From the NCBI GenBank assembly GCA_020796225.1, contig CM036753.1, positions 76,497,865-76,561,864 on the forward strand: a stretch of 64,000 nucleotides of DNA, written 5' to 3'. The stretch's first letter is position 1. Each line of letters opens with the position of its first letter. Source of the DNA: Arion vulgaris. Lineage: Eukaryota; Mollusca; Gastropoda; Stylommatophora; Arionidae. The position numbers and the translations under genes are program-made. Positions 35,709 to 46,550 of this stretch are shown piece by piece. The notes under the pieces were generated by a model. The model worked only from the letters and a program-made list of their open reading frames with translations, searched no databases and had not been told where the DNA came from.

Positions 35709-35866
35709 ATTGCCCGCGTGCCCGGCTTGTTCGTAGCGCGTTGGACTACGGGTGACTAGTCCTTTGTAAATATGGGTTCAACTCCGCGGACTGGCAGAAA
35801 AGCTACAGGTTCCCCAGATTTACGGTGTTCGTGGCACCAAGCCGAAGGGTTACGATGTCAATGAAA
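35709..35866 (+). mobile_element. tRNA-derived SINE family F
   Basis: Head CGTAGCGCGTTGGACTACGG then GGGTTCAACTCCGCGGACTG (B box), body CAGGTTCCCCAGATTTACGG and GTGGCACCAAGCCGAAGGGT. Confidence 0.8.
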
Positions 35867-35869
35867 AAA

Positions 35870-36560
35870 AATCTCCCATTATTTCTCCACATAATCTTCA
35901 CATAATCTCCACAAACATTAATGCTCAACATTAATGTTAACATAGCACGAAGCTGTAAGTTGGATGTTCACGAAGTTTACATCTTAGTTGATCAATTGTC
36001 TCCCGGGTTAATCGAGCCGTAACGAGTCTGGTATTGTCGTAACGTAACAATACTTCCTATAATCAGTTGATCTAGGCATTTTGTCTACTACATGTTCATC
36101 GTATCATGTACTTTAAACTTGTACATGTTATCATATTTTCTTCTTTGCGATCGCTATTTTGATGATTATACTGTCAGAATCGTTCGTATCATGAAATCGA
36201 CTGTTGTCTGGAGCTCATCTTTGGTGACATGTAGTTTTCAATATAGTGTTGTGTTGTAGGGCCAGCATCCCTTTCTGAAGGGGAAAATCTTGCAGAATAT
36301 GCACTGTGGTTTCATCAGCGATGACAAAGGGAAATAGAGGGGAAGTAGAAATCGTAGCCTGTGTAAGTGTTTGTTCAGTCTGTTATGCCCAGACCTGAGT
36401 CGGAAAAAGTATGGTCTGTCCTTGTCTGTAAGTGTATGGTAGCCATCGATGCATAGTAAAGGTTCTTTCCTTATGTCCATGAAAGATCTTTCTTTTCAAA
36501 GTATGTGATTTTATTTTGTACCTGCTTACATTCTTCTCCCGTTTTGCAAGTTTATCTGCT
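35870..36560. other. Intronic stretch, nothing recognised
   Basis: The 80-residue minus frame at 36238-36480 has no domain. Confidence 0.45.
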
Positions 36561-36565
36561 TTCTC

Positions 36566-36625
36566 GCTACCTGGGACTTGACAGTTACCTGGGACTTGAC
36601 AGTTACCTGGGACTGGACAGTGTGA
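36566..36625. repeat. 18-bp x3 (ACCTGGGACTTGACAGTT)
   Basis: Three near-identical units; the third has GGGACTGGAC. Confidence 0.9.
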
Positions 36626-36724
36626 TGATTTAGAATTCTCACTCCACTGTGCTACTATTCTTTCTCCATTTTCTGAATATCCTGTTCTTATTAGGCTCCT
36701 TCAGTAAGGAACTAGTTATAACAT

Positions 36725-36965
36725 TTCAGAGTGTGGTTAGTACAAGAAACTATGGTTTAGCACAAGCCAGAAAACAGAAAAGAAAAGTAAAACTTGTGAA
36801 GACATACATTTTTCCTGTAACAACATTTGATATGAATCATGGATCGTAATACATAAATCAAAGAAGAAAATTGAATCTTTTGAAACAAAGTGATACAGAA
36901 ACATTATTAGAACACCGTGGACAACTGAACAACTTAAATCCTTCAAGACCAGGTGAAAGTTGATA
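36725..36965 (+). pseudogene. LINE reverse-transcriptase remnant
   Basis: Reads VKLVKTYIFPVTTF, then an in-frame stop, then INQRRKLNLLKQ, a decayed form of the LVKxYxxPVxxYG...KKIEAFE segment near the end of LINE reverse transcriptases. Similar decayed copy at 40440-40860. Confidence 0.5.
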
Positions 36966-37249
36966 TTTATTACTGCTGACAATCTAACAAGAAATGAAAT
37001 TAGTCAGACAGGATGTATGTCGGACTGATAATAAAATTGAGTTTCTGGCATTCTTGTTTTATGTTTGTATTGCAAGAGCTAATAGCCCTGGGAGATGATG
37101 CATATGTATGTTAGAAATACAAGCTGAAGTCATGAGTCGTATATAATTTGTGTCGTAGAGAAAATCATTGCATCTAGTTGCTCGCCAACCCCGCAGATTT
37201 GTAAAGTTGTTGGTTACCAGGATTGCAAAACATAATATATTGTGTACTT

Positions 37250-37385
37250 TTCACTATCTACTTACTTACTTACTCCTTTCCGCTCCTTTAGGAGCATATG
37301 GACTCAACAGTTGTTATTCAATGTTACCGGTCTCTGTTCGTTTTCTTTATGGTGTTTCAAGATAATCCTACATCTTTCAGTTCAT
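37250..37385 (-). pseudogene. LINE C-terminus with (TAAG)n tail
   Basis: Minus strand: ELKDVGLS, NRDR, VESICS and SGKE, then tail seen on plus as ACTTACTTACTTACT at 37261. Confidence 0.6.
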
Positions 37386-37645
37386 CAAGATCTTCTTCTT
37401 CTTCTTCAAACGTTCCACATCGACATCTTGTTAACCATTCTGTGTGATTTGTATGTGATCTGAGCCTAAGAACGATTGTACGTTGTGCCAGTTATGCGCC
37501 TACAAGTAGGCCAGCACATTCGACTTCTGCGATGTTTTTATTTACTAGGGTAGTTTACGTAGGCCCCTACCTCAGTCGCCTCTAACGATATGTCTTGTAG
37601 GTCGCATTGGTACTATTCTTTGCTTCCTGTGCGGACCACGGCACC
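37385..37645 (-). mobile_element. SINE family B
   Basis: Tail complement CTTCTTCTTCTTCAAACG at 37391, then GTGCCAGTTATGCGCCTACA and CTACCTCAGTCGCCTCTAAC, complement of the family B central domain. Confidence 0.75.
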
Positions 37646-37649
37646 ACAC

Positions 37650-38790
37650 AAGATAGCTCTATCTCTAGGTCTGTTTAAAACGTCCCCTTTCGTGTCACCC
37701 TTGCTGGTTACACTCAAGTACTTGCCTAGTGACACTCGACTGTTTCTTTAGCAGAGTATGCCAGACCCAACACCATTTTCTCCTTCTGACCTGGGTCATC
37801 ATGGATTACAGTTCTGTCAATGATGCTAATGATGTCGCGTCTTGTTCAATGCAAAAATAAACATCTTCCATTTTATTAAAATGTTAAATTGTAGACATTG
37901 TTTACTATTGTAACACACGGATAATTTATTATTGTCCATTTTCAAATATAGAAACTTTTGGAAGTCCGCAGCAGCAAAATGTATTGATTAGGGGGTCCGA
38001 GGTAATGAAAATTATGTACATATCTGTGTTAGTCACTCATCATACCTTGTCAGTCTGAGAATCCTCCGAACACATTGTGCACCTTCTCTCTTTTCCAGTA
38101 TCTTTTTTGAGACCTTGGGGTATGAAGTCACTTCACTTCACATTTCTCCATGTGTTTGCTGATTTCAGTCTTTCCAATTCGTTTCAAGCTTGTGTCCGGT
38201 TACTATTTTCTAAATTGTGTTTCTAAATGTGTACACTTCTTTTTTTTTTAAAATTCTTGATGTGTTAAATAACCTTTTTTACGACTATTTGTACATTCTG
38301 ACATCTGTTATGGCGTTTAAATATCTTTATTCACACACAAAACTCTATAATTTATATATGTGTTATTGTGTCCTCCAACTGACTATCGTTTTGAAAGCAC
38401 GTACTTCAAATGTGAGCAGTCTAAAAATGCATCATTTGGTTTCTATTGCTTCCGTGCCCTCGTCTTCTTTTAGTGTCGTGTTGGTTCGAGAACTAAAACT
38501 CCATCTTGTAAGTGTATGTTGCTGATATTTATGGAGCATATTTCAGAGTTTTTCGTCCACACTCCATCTACCCACCCTTCTCTCACGTTTACTTTAGCTT
38601 TCGTTAGGTTTCAGTTTTCATATTTCTATTTGAGTTTGACTTCAACAGTTGTCACAAGTTCGTACCAGAACTGATGTCGAACATCGAGTCAGTTTTTGTT
38701 GGTGATAGATAGTACTCGTCTTTTACAAATCATAAGCGTTTCATTAAACTATTTAATTTGTATTATTCGAGCGTTGGTAGAGGCTGTTGT
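37650..38790. other. Intronic stretch, nothing recognised
   Basis: AT-rich; short frames only. Confidence 0.45.
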
Positions 38791-38796
38791 GTGAAT

Positions 38797-39130
38797 ATGC
38801 ATCTAGTTTCTGTGTAAACATCTAGTTTCTGTGCAAATAAACATCTAGTTTCTGTGTAAATACACATCTAGTTTCTGTGCGAGTAAACTTTTAGTTTATG
38901 TATGAATAAACATATAGTTTCTGTGCGAATAAACATCTAGTTTCTGTGTGAATAAACATCTAGTTTCTGTGCAGGTAAACTTTTAGTTTATGTATGAATT
39001 AACGTCTAGTTTCTGTGCGAATAAACATCTAGTTTCTGTGGGACTAAATATATATTTTATGTGTGACTACATATCTAGTTTATGAGTGAATACAAATCAA
39101 ATTTATGTGTGAATAAACATCTAGATTGAG
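38797..39130. repeat. 21-22-bp minisatellite, about 14 diverged copies
   Basis: AACATCTAGTTTCTGTG(C/T)(G/A)AATA units with substitutions such as CTTTTAGTTTATG. Confidence 0.85.
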
Positions 39131-39479
39131 TGTTCAAAGTATCCAATGTTAGACTATGTTCCTTTAAATTTTTGTTTCTACATTACACCTGTTTTCGTCA
39201 AGATCCACATCTATGTTATCAACTAATACCAGAGGTGTTTTTTTTAATCTGTTCTTATTAATCTATAATAATTTGAATTATTACTTGTACTTCTAACCTG
39301 TACTTCTATTGTTCCTTGTTTTTGATGATGATTTCTTTTTTGATGATGTTAACACAGTTTTTGACTATCTATAGACTACCTTCTGAATATCATTATGGAT
39401 AATTAAGTTGAGTCTTGTTAGTTATAATTCATTAATATTTTTTTCATATTATGATTATGTTATCTAGAAATCTCAAACT

Positions 39480-39655
39480 TAGTTTTTCTCTTCTTTCTGT
39501 CTATCATCTAATATCATGAAGCGACTTATGTAGTTCAATTTCTTCCCGTTGGATCCTGTGTGTTGCAGAGGTTGTTGGGTGTCCATTTTATCGTAGTATT
39601 TCTTTGATGTTGTCTACATATTTGTCTCTTGGTTTTCCCCCGCGCTCTCAATAAT
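39480..39655 (-). pseudogene. LINE C-terminal remnant just upstream of the tripled acceptor
   Basis: Minus strand reads RGGKPRDKYVDNIKEIL, resembling the GRPRxRWxDxI motif of LINEs, then ATHRIQREE. Confidence 0.5.
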
Positions 39656-39660
39656 TCCTA

Positions 39661-39870
39661 TAATAATAATTTGTCATTCACAGATATATGAAGTATTTAT
39701 ATCCGTACGAGTGTGAGAAGTTGAAACATATAATAATAATTTGTCATTCACAGATATATGAAGTATTTGTATCCGTACGAGTGTGAGAAGTTAAAACATT
39801 TAATAATAATTTGTCATTCACAGATACATGAAGTATTTATATCCGTACGAGTGTGAGAAGTTAAAACTCA
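39661..39870 (+). repeat. 70-bp x3 tandem copies of an ARID3 splice acceptor and exon start
   Basis: Three head-to-tail 70-bp units start at 39661, 39731 and 39801. Each begins TAATAATAATTTGTC, then ATTCACAG, then the first 46 bases of the exon encoding YMKYLYPYECEKLK. The intronic portion is identical in all three. In the exon-derived portion three sites differ (Tyr TAT/TAT/TAC, Leu TTA/TTG/TTA, Leu TTG/TTA/TTA) and all are synonymous. Because 70 is not a multiple of 3, splicing to the first or second acceptor shifts frame and meets TGA at 39784 or 39854 after 33 codons. Confidence 0.95.
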
Positions 39871-40029
39871 GTAACCCATCAGAGCTTCAGGCAGCCATAG
39901 ACGGAAATCGACGTGAAGGACGTCGGTCAAGCTATGGCTATGAATTATCTCCCGGACCAACTCTGGTACCTTCAGGTCATCCTCTAAACGGAGGCCTCAT
40001 GAACGGAAAACTAGGAAGAGCTTCACCTT
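39824..40029 (+). CDS. ARID3: ARID3 exon: extended-ARID C-terminal part and start of linker
   Basis: Continues the ARID3 reading frame. The first base completes Gln (CA|A), followed by YMKYLYPYECEKLKLSNPS and ELQAAIDGNRREGRRSSYG, the hallmark end of the extended ARID domain in ARID3 proteins. It then runs into a Gly/Pro/Leu-rich linker (YELSPGPTLVPSGHPLNGG, LMNGKLGRASP) with no recognised domain. The acceptor is TCATTCACAG ending at 39823 and the donor GTAAGT starts at 40030. The last base (T) begins a Leu codon finished by the exon at 42993. The acceptor and the first 46 exon bases are the third copy of a 70-bp tandem triplication, so two further acceptors lie 70 and 140 bp upstream. Only this third acceptor leads through the full exon without a frameshift. 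Confidence 0.95.
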
Positions 40030-40190
40030 GTAAGTTTGTTTAATATCGTCTAGTCCTACTCATGTAAATATCTCACTTTTTGAGTCCCATAGATGAATAT
40101 GGTGACCACAAATCGAGTTTGCAATAATTATTCTTTTTTTTAAATTGTTTTTTTAATTGAACCAATTTTTAAACACAGTTGTAAAGAAAT

Positions 40191-40396
40191 TGAATATGGT
40201 ACAAATTTTGAATATCTTGTTTCTGTAAATATCAACAATGGAAATTATAGTAAAGAAATTGAATATGGTACAAATTTTGAATATCTTGTTTCTGTAAATA
40301 TCAACAATGGAAATTATAGTAAAGAAATTGAATATGGTACAAATTTTGAATATCTTGATTCTGTAAATATCAACAATGGAAATTATAGTAAAGAAA
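40191..40396. repeat. 59-bp repeat, about 3.5 copies
   Basis: GTAAAGAAATTGAATATGGT starts at 40191, 40250 and 40309; one site differs. Confidence 0.93.
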
Positions 40397-40439
40397 TGAG
40401 AAGTAGAATGAAGACCATGGTAATTAAAATATTAAATAT

Positions 40440-40860
40440 TTAGCATGATGAACCTTTGACACGGAAAAGATAATAAAAGTAAGTCTTGGAAGACATGCAT
40501 TTTTTCTGTTGCAATATACGGATGGAAATACACAAATATTATAAAGGAAAATTGAATCATTTGAAATAAAGTTCTGCAAACAATTATTCTTAGAACGCAC
40601 TGGATAAAGAAGAATAAAAATATACACTTTCTGTCAGATTTGAACATCAAGGAACATTAACTTCTAAACAATATCATATCTCGGAAAATGAAATGTTTTG
40701 GTCACATTGGTTTAGGGATACAATAATGGAGGATAGGGTTCCTAAACGACAAGGCAGGGTCGACCAAAACGATAGTGCCAATAGAGCATTAAGTAAAATT
40801 TGAACACGATAATGGAGGAGGCGTGAGAACTTAGATTGAAAGTGTTTGAGTTGAACTGTG
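40440..40860 (+). pseudogene. LINE reverse-transcriptase remnant
   Basis: Decayed fragments KTCIFSVAIYGW and ESFEIKFCKQLFLERTG in shifting frames, similar to 36725-36965. Confidence 0.45.
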
Positions 40861-40984
40861 ATAACAGTGACGCTCTGTAAAGAACTTGCTACAGGAAGAG
40901 AAAATCAAACATCGTACCAGGACTATCACGAGAATAACCATCATCATAATCATGACTGTCGCATATCATTCATTTTATTTATTA

Positions 40985-41315
40985 TTTTAATTTTTATATC
41001 CCTCTCGTATGGTTACACGTTACATAAGGCCAGCAAACAATTTCTTCATACCGCTCTATCCTGGGCAATTCGTTAAATTTCTTTTGCGGAATTAATTCCG
41101 ATATTTTCTTCCTTTTCAGTAAAGTTTGTTTTAGGGTTTACATAGGGTTTCTTTTCTTTCATGAGCCCTTTGCCTCCCACTTTAGTGCCTCCTTTGTGAT
41201 TCTTTGAGCAGTTTTTTCTCAGTGTATGCCCAACAAATTTCCATCTTCTCTTTTTTATAACAGTTGTTACTAGGGGTTGGTCAGAAATTTCTCTGATGTT
41301 ATCTCTCCTCAACAC
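40985..41315 (-). pseudogene. LINE C-terminal fragment (same family as 14835)
   Basis: Minus strand: SDQPLVTTVIKKRRWKFVGH then TLRKN, KVGGKGLMKEKK and NFTEKEENIGINS. The plus-strand segment ATTTTATTTATTATTTTAAT at 40977 is the complement of its AT-rich tail. Confidence 0.75.
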
Positions 41316-41439
41316 GCCATATTTTATACCATGTATAAATAAAATATAATATAGTGCAGACACTACACTGACAAACTATCAAAACGAGCGTGAAACAAAA
41401 TTAACATTGCTGACGAAGTTTCAAATCTATTGAGCCTGT

Positions 41440-41955
41440 GTAAATCCGCTCATTACTATAAGGCTCAGAAACATGGACAGCTAACTCAAGACATGAGAGG
41501 AAACTTAACATATTTTACCTTCGATGTCTGTGCAAGATAATGAAAATCAGGCGGTTACGACAAAATAATAAACTTTGAAGTACTGCATCGTGTAAACTTG
41601 CCATTCATCATGGGAATACTCAGCAGTAGAAGACTTAGATGGCTGGGACATGTGGAGGAATGAAGAATAGCCGTATACCCCAACAGGTGCTGTTCTGTGA
41701 ACTTTCAGAATAGTAGATGCCTCCAGGCAGACACCTATCAAGATATAAAAATAACTGCAAGTCTTCCATGAAGAACATTTCTGCCGGTTCCAACAAATAG
41801 AAAAAAAAAACTAGTTGATGACCGAGTTATATGGAAAACAATATTACGCAAAGGTCTAGAATCTTTTTAAGAGAAAATTATAGATGGGCTTGAAGGCAGG
41901 AGAAACATCCGCGTACTCAAACATTGTCGCAGTAACACACTTGCCAAATGACTTT
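41440..41955 (+). pseudogene. LINE reverse-transcriptase C-terminal fragment
   Basis: GSETWTANSRHERKLN, then RRLRWLGHVEE with an adjacent stop, then sequence parallel to 1762-2112 through GGTTCCAACAAATAG and TATGGAAAACAATATTACGC. Multiple stops. Confidence 0.7.
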
Positions 41956-42177
41956 TTGATAATACGAAAAAGGCCATACTATATAAATTCTATATCAGTG
42001 GTTTTTTTTTAGTACATTCACACTGTAGTATCACATTTTATTGTATTTTTGTTAATAGTATCCACTGCTTCATAATGCTTTTTGATCGACAAGTAAGTCC
42101 ATTTAATCGTTTATTGTGTGTTTAAACATTATAATATTGATTGTTTTAGTATTTGATCCATTTTTGTTGTCATTTAT

Positions 42178-42424
42178 GAAACACTGATCACAATCTGTAT
42201 GAAACACTGATCACAATCTGTATGAAACACTGATCACAATCTGTATGAAACACTGATCACAATCTGTATGAAACACTGATCACAATCTGTATGAAACACT
42301 GATCACAATCTGTATGAAACACTGATCACAATCTGTATGAAACACTGATCACAATCTGTATGAAACACTGATCACAATCTGTATGAAACACTGATCACAA
42401 TCTGTATAACACTGATCAATCTGT
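42178..42424. repeat. 23-bp array, about 11 copies
   Basis: GAAACACTGATCACAATCTG plus TAT, very uniform except the last unit. Abuts a SINE tail. Confidence 0.97.
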
Positions 42425-42893
42425 GTTGATTGATATATTGATAGGACCATCATCATTGCACTTTGGTGAGTAACCATGTGGACTCCGATATCTTTCTTAC
42501 ACAGGAATATCTCTGCGGCAGTGCACGTACTCCTTAGCACCTGCGAGGGCCACCGATGTCATTTAGAAGATGGTGAAAATATTCTGTAGACATTTTTTAT
42601 TAAAAATGTTGTCCCAATGAACTGTGCCTGGGCAGCGGATTTTCCTAATGAACTGTGCCTGGGCAGCGGATTTTCAGCTTGCTCTTCCCGATTTTGAACT
42701 GCCACGGGTTCTTTTACGTGCTCAATTTGAATACGGGACCTACGTTTTATCACCCGTCTCCGATAGGATTAGAAACTCGATCTCACTTACTCTGAGATCA
42801 GAGATATCAGAAAAAATATCCCTATCGCTCCACGAGGAAACGAACCGAGTACCTTTGAAACAAGAAGCGAACATGTAACCTCTATGCCACAGA
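42424..42893 (-). mobile_element. tRNA-derived SINE family D
   Basis: On the minus strand: tRNA-like CTGTGGCATAGAGGTTACAT and CTCGGTTCGTTTCCTCGTGG, body GTGAGATCGAGTTTCTAATC, tail TTCCTGTGTAAGAAAGATAT ending ATCAATATATCAATC. It has a private internal duplication of AACTGTGCCTGGGCAGCGGA (42617 and 42651). Confidence 0.8.
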
Positions 42894-42992
42894 TAAATAT
42901 TGTTGCGTCAACCAGCATGAATTCTTCAATAACAACACAGTCTCAAATGTCATGTTCAGTGTTTTAGAAACAATATTAATATTGTTTTTCAG

Positions 42993-43136
42993 TGTCCTTT
43001 GATGGAGACAGAACAGATGTTAGGCATTTGTCAGGTAGCAATGTTCAGTCGTTGACTCTGAACCCAGCATTAATGCCACTTAGTCACCACATATACAGCA
43101 GCATGATTACAGAAAAACTTAGACATACCTCACCAA
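42993..43136 (+). CDS. ARID3: ARID3 downstream linker exon
   Basis: A 144-bp exon predicted from splice signals and phase. The acceptor ATATTGTTTTTCAG ends at 42992. The first two bases (TG) complete TTG (Leu) after the T that ends the preceding exon, and a single open frame runs to the donor GTAAGT at 43137. It encodes SFDGDRTDVRHLSGSNVQSL, TLNPALMPLSHHIYSSMIT and EKLRHTSP, plus one base of the next codon. I recognise no domain; the region between ARID and REKLES is poorly conserved in the family. Exact phase agreement at both ends is the main evidence. No later exon, in particular none resembling the REKLES region, was found in the remaining 20.9 kb, so the following intron is long or the exons are short and divergent. 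Confidence 0.8.
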
Positions 43137-43274
43137 GTAAGTTTTTTTTTTAAATTACTGTTGTTTTTGTGTCTAGTTGTTGCCTGTTTTCTGTTTTTCT
43201 TATGCCATCCATCGTTTAGACAACAGTTGACATCCTCTCATGTGTCTGATTAGTTAACAAAGTCCCAACTGGTG

Positions 43275-43690
43275 TTCATATATGTACACACGTCTATCTA
43301 TATCCTCTTTGTGTACATATGTCTATCTATATCATCTTTGTGCATATATGTCTATCTATATCACTTTTATTGTTACATATGTCTATCTATATCCTATTTA
43401 TGTACATATGTCTATCTATATCCTCTATGTGTACATATGTCTATCTATATCCTCTTGTGTACACATGTCTATCTATATCCTCTTCCTGTACATATGTCTA
43501 TCTATATCCTCTTCCTGTACATATGTCTATCTATATCCTCTTCCTGTACATATATATGTATATCTATATCCTCTTTGTGTACATCTATCTATCTTTATCC
43601 TCTTTGTGTACATATTTATATATCCTCTTCCTGTACATAGCTCTATCTATATACTCTTTGTGTACATATGTCTATCTATATCCTCTTCCT
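43275..43690. repeat. 29-30-bp array, about 14 copies
   Basis: TACATATGTCTATCTATATC plus CTCTTTGTG or CTCTTCCTG. Tyr/Ser/Ile-rich frames over it are artefacts. Confidence 0.93.
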
Positions 43691-43862
43691 GTCCCGTATG
43701 ACGCATTAGGAGACCACAACACATTTCCATTATTGCCGTTCTGCCTACTTTCTGTTTCTCACAGCATTCCACAATTTTTCAACTCTTTTTCAACCGTTCT
43801 TCTCCATGTTTCCTTTGAACATCCAGGTCTTATCTTCCCATCCGATGTCTACTGAAGAGCTG
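43690..43862 (-). pseudogene. LINE C-terminus
   Basis: Minus strand: RPGCSKETWRRTVEKELKNC, then NVLWSPNASYG, the decayed GRPKETWRRTVEKEL...LCA-type end of a LINE. Confidence 0.7.
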
Positions 43863-43864
43863 TC

Positions 43865-44425
43865 ATAACCAATTCTTGTATGCATTTTATATATTAGAAA
43901 TTTAGTTTAGTCACGATCGGATTGTGAAGGAGGTGACGCATAGACCTTGATCTAGCAAACTGTTACCAACAATTGCTACAATTATATATTATACTGTTAT
44001 AATACTCCAGTGTAAAACGGATAAAGATATAGAGACAATGACATTGCTGCTTGTGGAAAAATGAATCTATCTATAAATTTAGTCTTATTTTAAGAGAAAC
44101 TGTTGTAATAGCTGGAGGTATATTGAGTAATACGGTGTTAGGTGCGTGTGTTTCACCACAGCCTGGCTCTAGCACAGGCAGACAACTGCGGTATTCCCTG
44201 ACCTAGATAAGAAAAGGGATCTGGAAAATACAGATGTTTGATAGAACACTGCACGCTTTTTGCAATTTTACTCAATTCGGTGAGACTATGGTTATTTGTT
44301 GGTGAAACATATTCATTATATTGATATTCCTTATTATTAAACTTAACTTGTTGGATAATATGACTTCGAGTTAGCATTTTGTGTTGATTTTAAAATTAAT
44401 TCGTCTATATACACCAATACTGGAA
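43865..44425. other. Unique-looking stretch, nothing recognised
   Basis: Short frames only. Confidence 0.45.
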
Positions 44426-44427
44426 TG

Positions 44428-44672
44428 CGAGGTCACGTGGTGTAGTTGGGGTCTGATTTCCCACAATTCTTACCTGAGCCGAAGGCCCAGTAGTTTATAG
44501 TTGGCTCTGGTTTCACTGACCTACGCGATGGTTATGTGGTCAACATCTCGCCGGCCGCCTTTATTTTCTAGTGTTTTTCCTGGTACCCAACTAAGGCTGG
44601 GTGGACCTGAGTGCCGTTACGGTCAGAAACATATCCCACGTGCACTGTTGACCCGGACCACTAGCATAAGTA
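44428..44672 (-). mobile_element. tRNA-derived SINE family E
   Basis: Complement of 61409-61677: CTGGTACCCAACTAAGGCTG, GGTGGACCTGAGTGCCGTTA and GTTGACCCGGACCAC (B-box complement). Confidence 0.7.
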
Positions 44673-44709
44673 ACGAGTTCACAAGCAACTACGCTACTGC
44701 GCTCTAGAA

Positions 44710-45150
44710 ATTTAGTATACATATAGCGGTACTTGTCTACAATTTCACCGCAAAAACTGGGTCATTCTAAATATAGACTGTTTGCGAGCATTGTTCTAAA
44801 TATAGCGCAGAGGTTCCCCATTATTTATGTTATTGACGTAAAATCCCGTCATTCCCTGAGTGAGTGAGTTATGTGGCGTCGCAGGACTAAATCCAGAAAT
44901 TTAAACCCCTTCGTAGCTATTATTGCTGATACCATAAGTTTCTGGCCCCACAGTAACACTCCTAGTCCCATCCTGCCTCCTTCCTCCTCACATTCCCACA
45001 TACAGTCCTTGTCAGGGCTCCCAATTCAATTAAAACACTGCTTATTTACATACATAATACACAATAAACACCACATCCGTGACCTTTGAACCCGTTCTCC
45101 TCCACGTCAAAACACTGATGGCGGACTTTCTTTTTTTCTTTCTTTCTCGA
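44710..45150. other. No gene recognised
   Basis: The 72-residue frame at 44871-45089 shows no domain. Confidence 0.4.
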
Positions 45151-45545
45151 ATCCTGTACGCCTCACATCGTCAGGTCAGGAAGAGATTTCTAAAACGGGC
45201 CTAGTATGCGCTTCGTAGATAGTCTCTTTCGTCGCCTCTGTTATCTCTGAGGTCCATCTTTTGCGTGGCCGGCCTTTTGCTTTGTACCCATTGTATCGGA
45301 GCAGCATTGCTCTTTGGGTGCACTGTCTGATGGTAATCTGCTTACGTGGCCGAACCATTTAATTTGTTGTTTCTTGATGAAGTATAGTACTGATGTTGTA
45401 CCCACTTTTTCCTGATGTCTTCATTTCTCAACTGGTCTCTTCTTGTACACCCAGCATTCTGCGTAGACACTTCATCTCTGTTGTGACTAGTTTTCTTCTA
45501 TCGTTTGTTGTCAGCGTCCAGGTTTGGCACTGGTAACATGGATGG
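45150..45545 (-). pseudogene. LINE C-terminal fragment (GRPRKRW type)
   Basis: Minus strand 45358-45176: KQITIRQCTQRAMLLRYNGY, then KAKGRPRKRWTSEITEATKE. The same segment at 60645-61195 has its YNGYKA-coding part expanded into a 19-bp array. Confidence 0.8.
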
Positions 45546-45667
45546 CGGACTGACGTCACTTAACTTAGATCAACGAGGTTTCCCTTTTCCTGCTGTGAAA
45601 TTGTAGACAAGTACCCATATAGCGAAACAAAACAAAAACTGAGCACAAATTTCGTTAATTATAATAG

Positions 45668-45790
45668 CTATGTAATGTCTAAGCGGTAGTGAGCTCGTTC
45701 ACAACCCAAGCGTACCTCGCTCAAACTCCACGGCAGGCAGTTTGGAAGCAAACTCATTCCCATTGGGATTTTTACAAAAGGTAAAAATAG
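45668..45790 (+). mobile_element. Possible tRNA-derived SINE, degenerate
   Basis: TAATGTCTAAGCGGTAGTGA (A-box-like), CGCTCAAACTCC (B-box-like), TTTGGAAGCAAACTCATTCC. Confidence 0.35.
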
Positions 45791-46242
45791 ACCTCACCAT
45801 TCAGATAGCAAATTATTTAACGTATAGGGGTTGCCTAGAAAATCAACTACTCGTTAATTTTTGTAGATGGCTACGTCTTCTAAAGGATATGTCAGGATTT
45901 TCATTTCATGTAATATCTAAGTACTATCTTGCTAGTCATGTTATACCGATCGAAATAATGGAGAATGACAGAAAATGTTCATAGTCTATTCACAAACTCA
46001 ATCATGATTTTATACAACACACATGATTCTGGCTAAACTAAGTATCAAACTACATTTATCAACATCACAGTTCCGAGAAACATGGGAAATCCCCATATTC
46101 TCCGAACCTAACTTTAAAAGAATATAAAATTACAATGGCCCGTTGTGAGAATAATCCAATGACACCAAAGTAAAGACAAATGCTAACATGAAAAGATATC
46201 ATAATTCTGCTCTATACACAAAACTGTGAAATATGATTCTTT

Positions 46243-46447
46243 ATCTAATCAAGACTCAGGGCGCAGAGCACGAGGCAGACCAAGAACACGATGGATAGAT
46301 AACATCTCAGAGTCCCTGCGAAAGCATGAACTGACAACGTCAAGCGCAACACGCCTGGCACAAGAAAGAAGACTAACTCTCCCCACAACGCTTCACGGCA
46401 AATGTGGTTAAGATAAGATAAGAAGATAAGATAAGATCTAATCAAGA
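46243..46447 (+). pseudogene. 181-bp 5'-truncated LINE with 12-bp target duplication
   Basis: ATCTAATCAAGA flanks at 46243-46254 and 46436-46447. The insert (46255-46435) encodes GRRARGRPRTRWIDNISESL and ATRLAQERR, then ends in a (AAGAT)n-like tail. Confidence 0.88.
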
Positions 46448-46550
46448 GTGGTGGTTCAAAATGGACATACATCATAAACCCAGGATCTTGAAAACTATAC
46501 ATCATGAACCCAGGTTGGTGAGAATAATGCATCATAAACCAAGGATGGTG
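46440..46550. repeat. Short imperfect CATCATAAACCCAGGAT repeat
   Basis: Three or four diverged units. The last is the insertion site of the SINE at 46551. Confidence 0.75.

Larger units (their letters stand above)
23167..39823 (+). other. ARID3 intron (16,657 bp) carrying most of the local arrays
   Basis: Bounded by GTGAGT and TTCACAG, interrupting a Gln codon after its second base. It contains a 66/70-bp SINE-derived array, a 31-bp array, several SINE and LINE fragments, the 29-bp array of 4.6 kb, and the duplicated acceptor segments at its 3' end. I recognise no nested host gene. Confidence 0.85.
40030..42992 (+). other. ARID3 intron (2,963 bp)
   Basis: Bounded by GTAAGT and TTTTTCAG, phase 1. 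It holds a 59-bp triplication, LINE remnants on both strands, a 23-bp array and a minus-strand tRNA-derived SINE, so most of its length is mobile or tandem sequence. Confidence 0.85.

Noticed and set aside
35709..35780. True tRNA gene
   Set aside because: Family F recurs twice on the minus strand with the same downstream body; SINE head.
43272..43855. 178-residue Tyr/Ser/Ile-rich protein
   Set aside because: Most of the frame is the TCTATCTATATC array; its end is antisense LINE.
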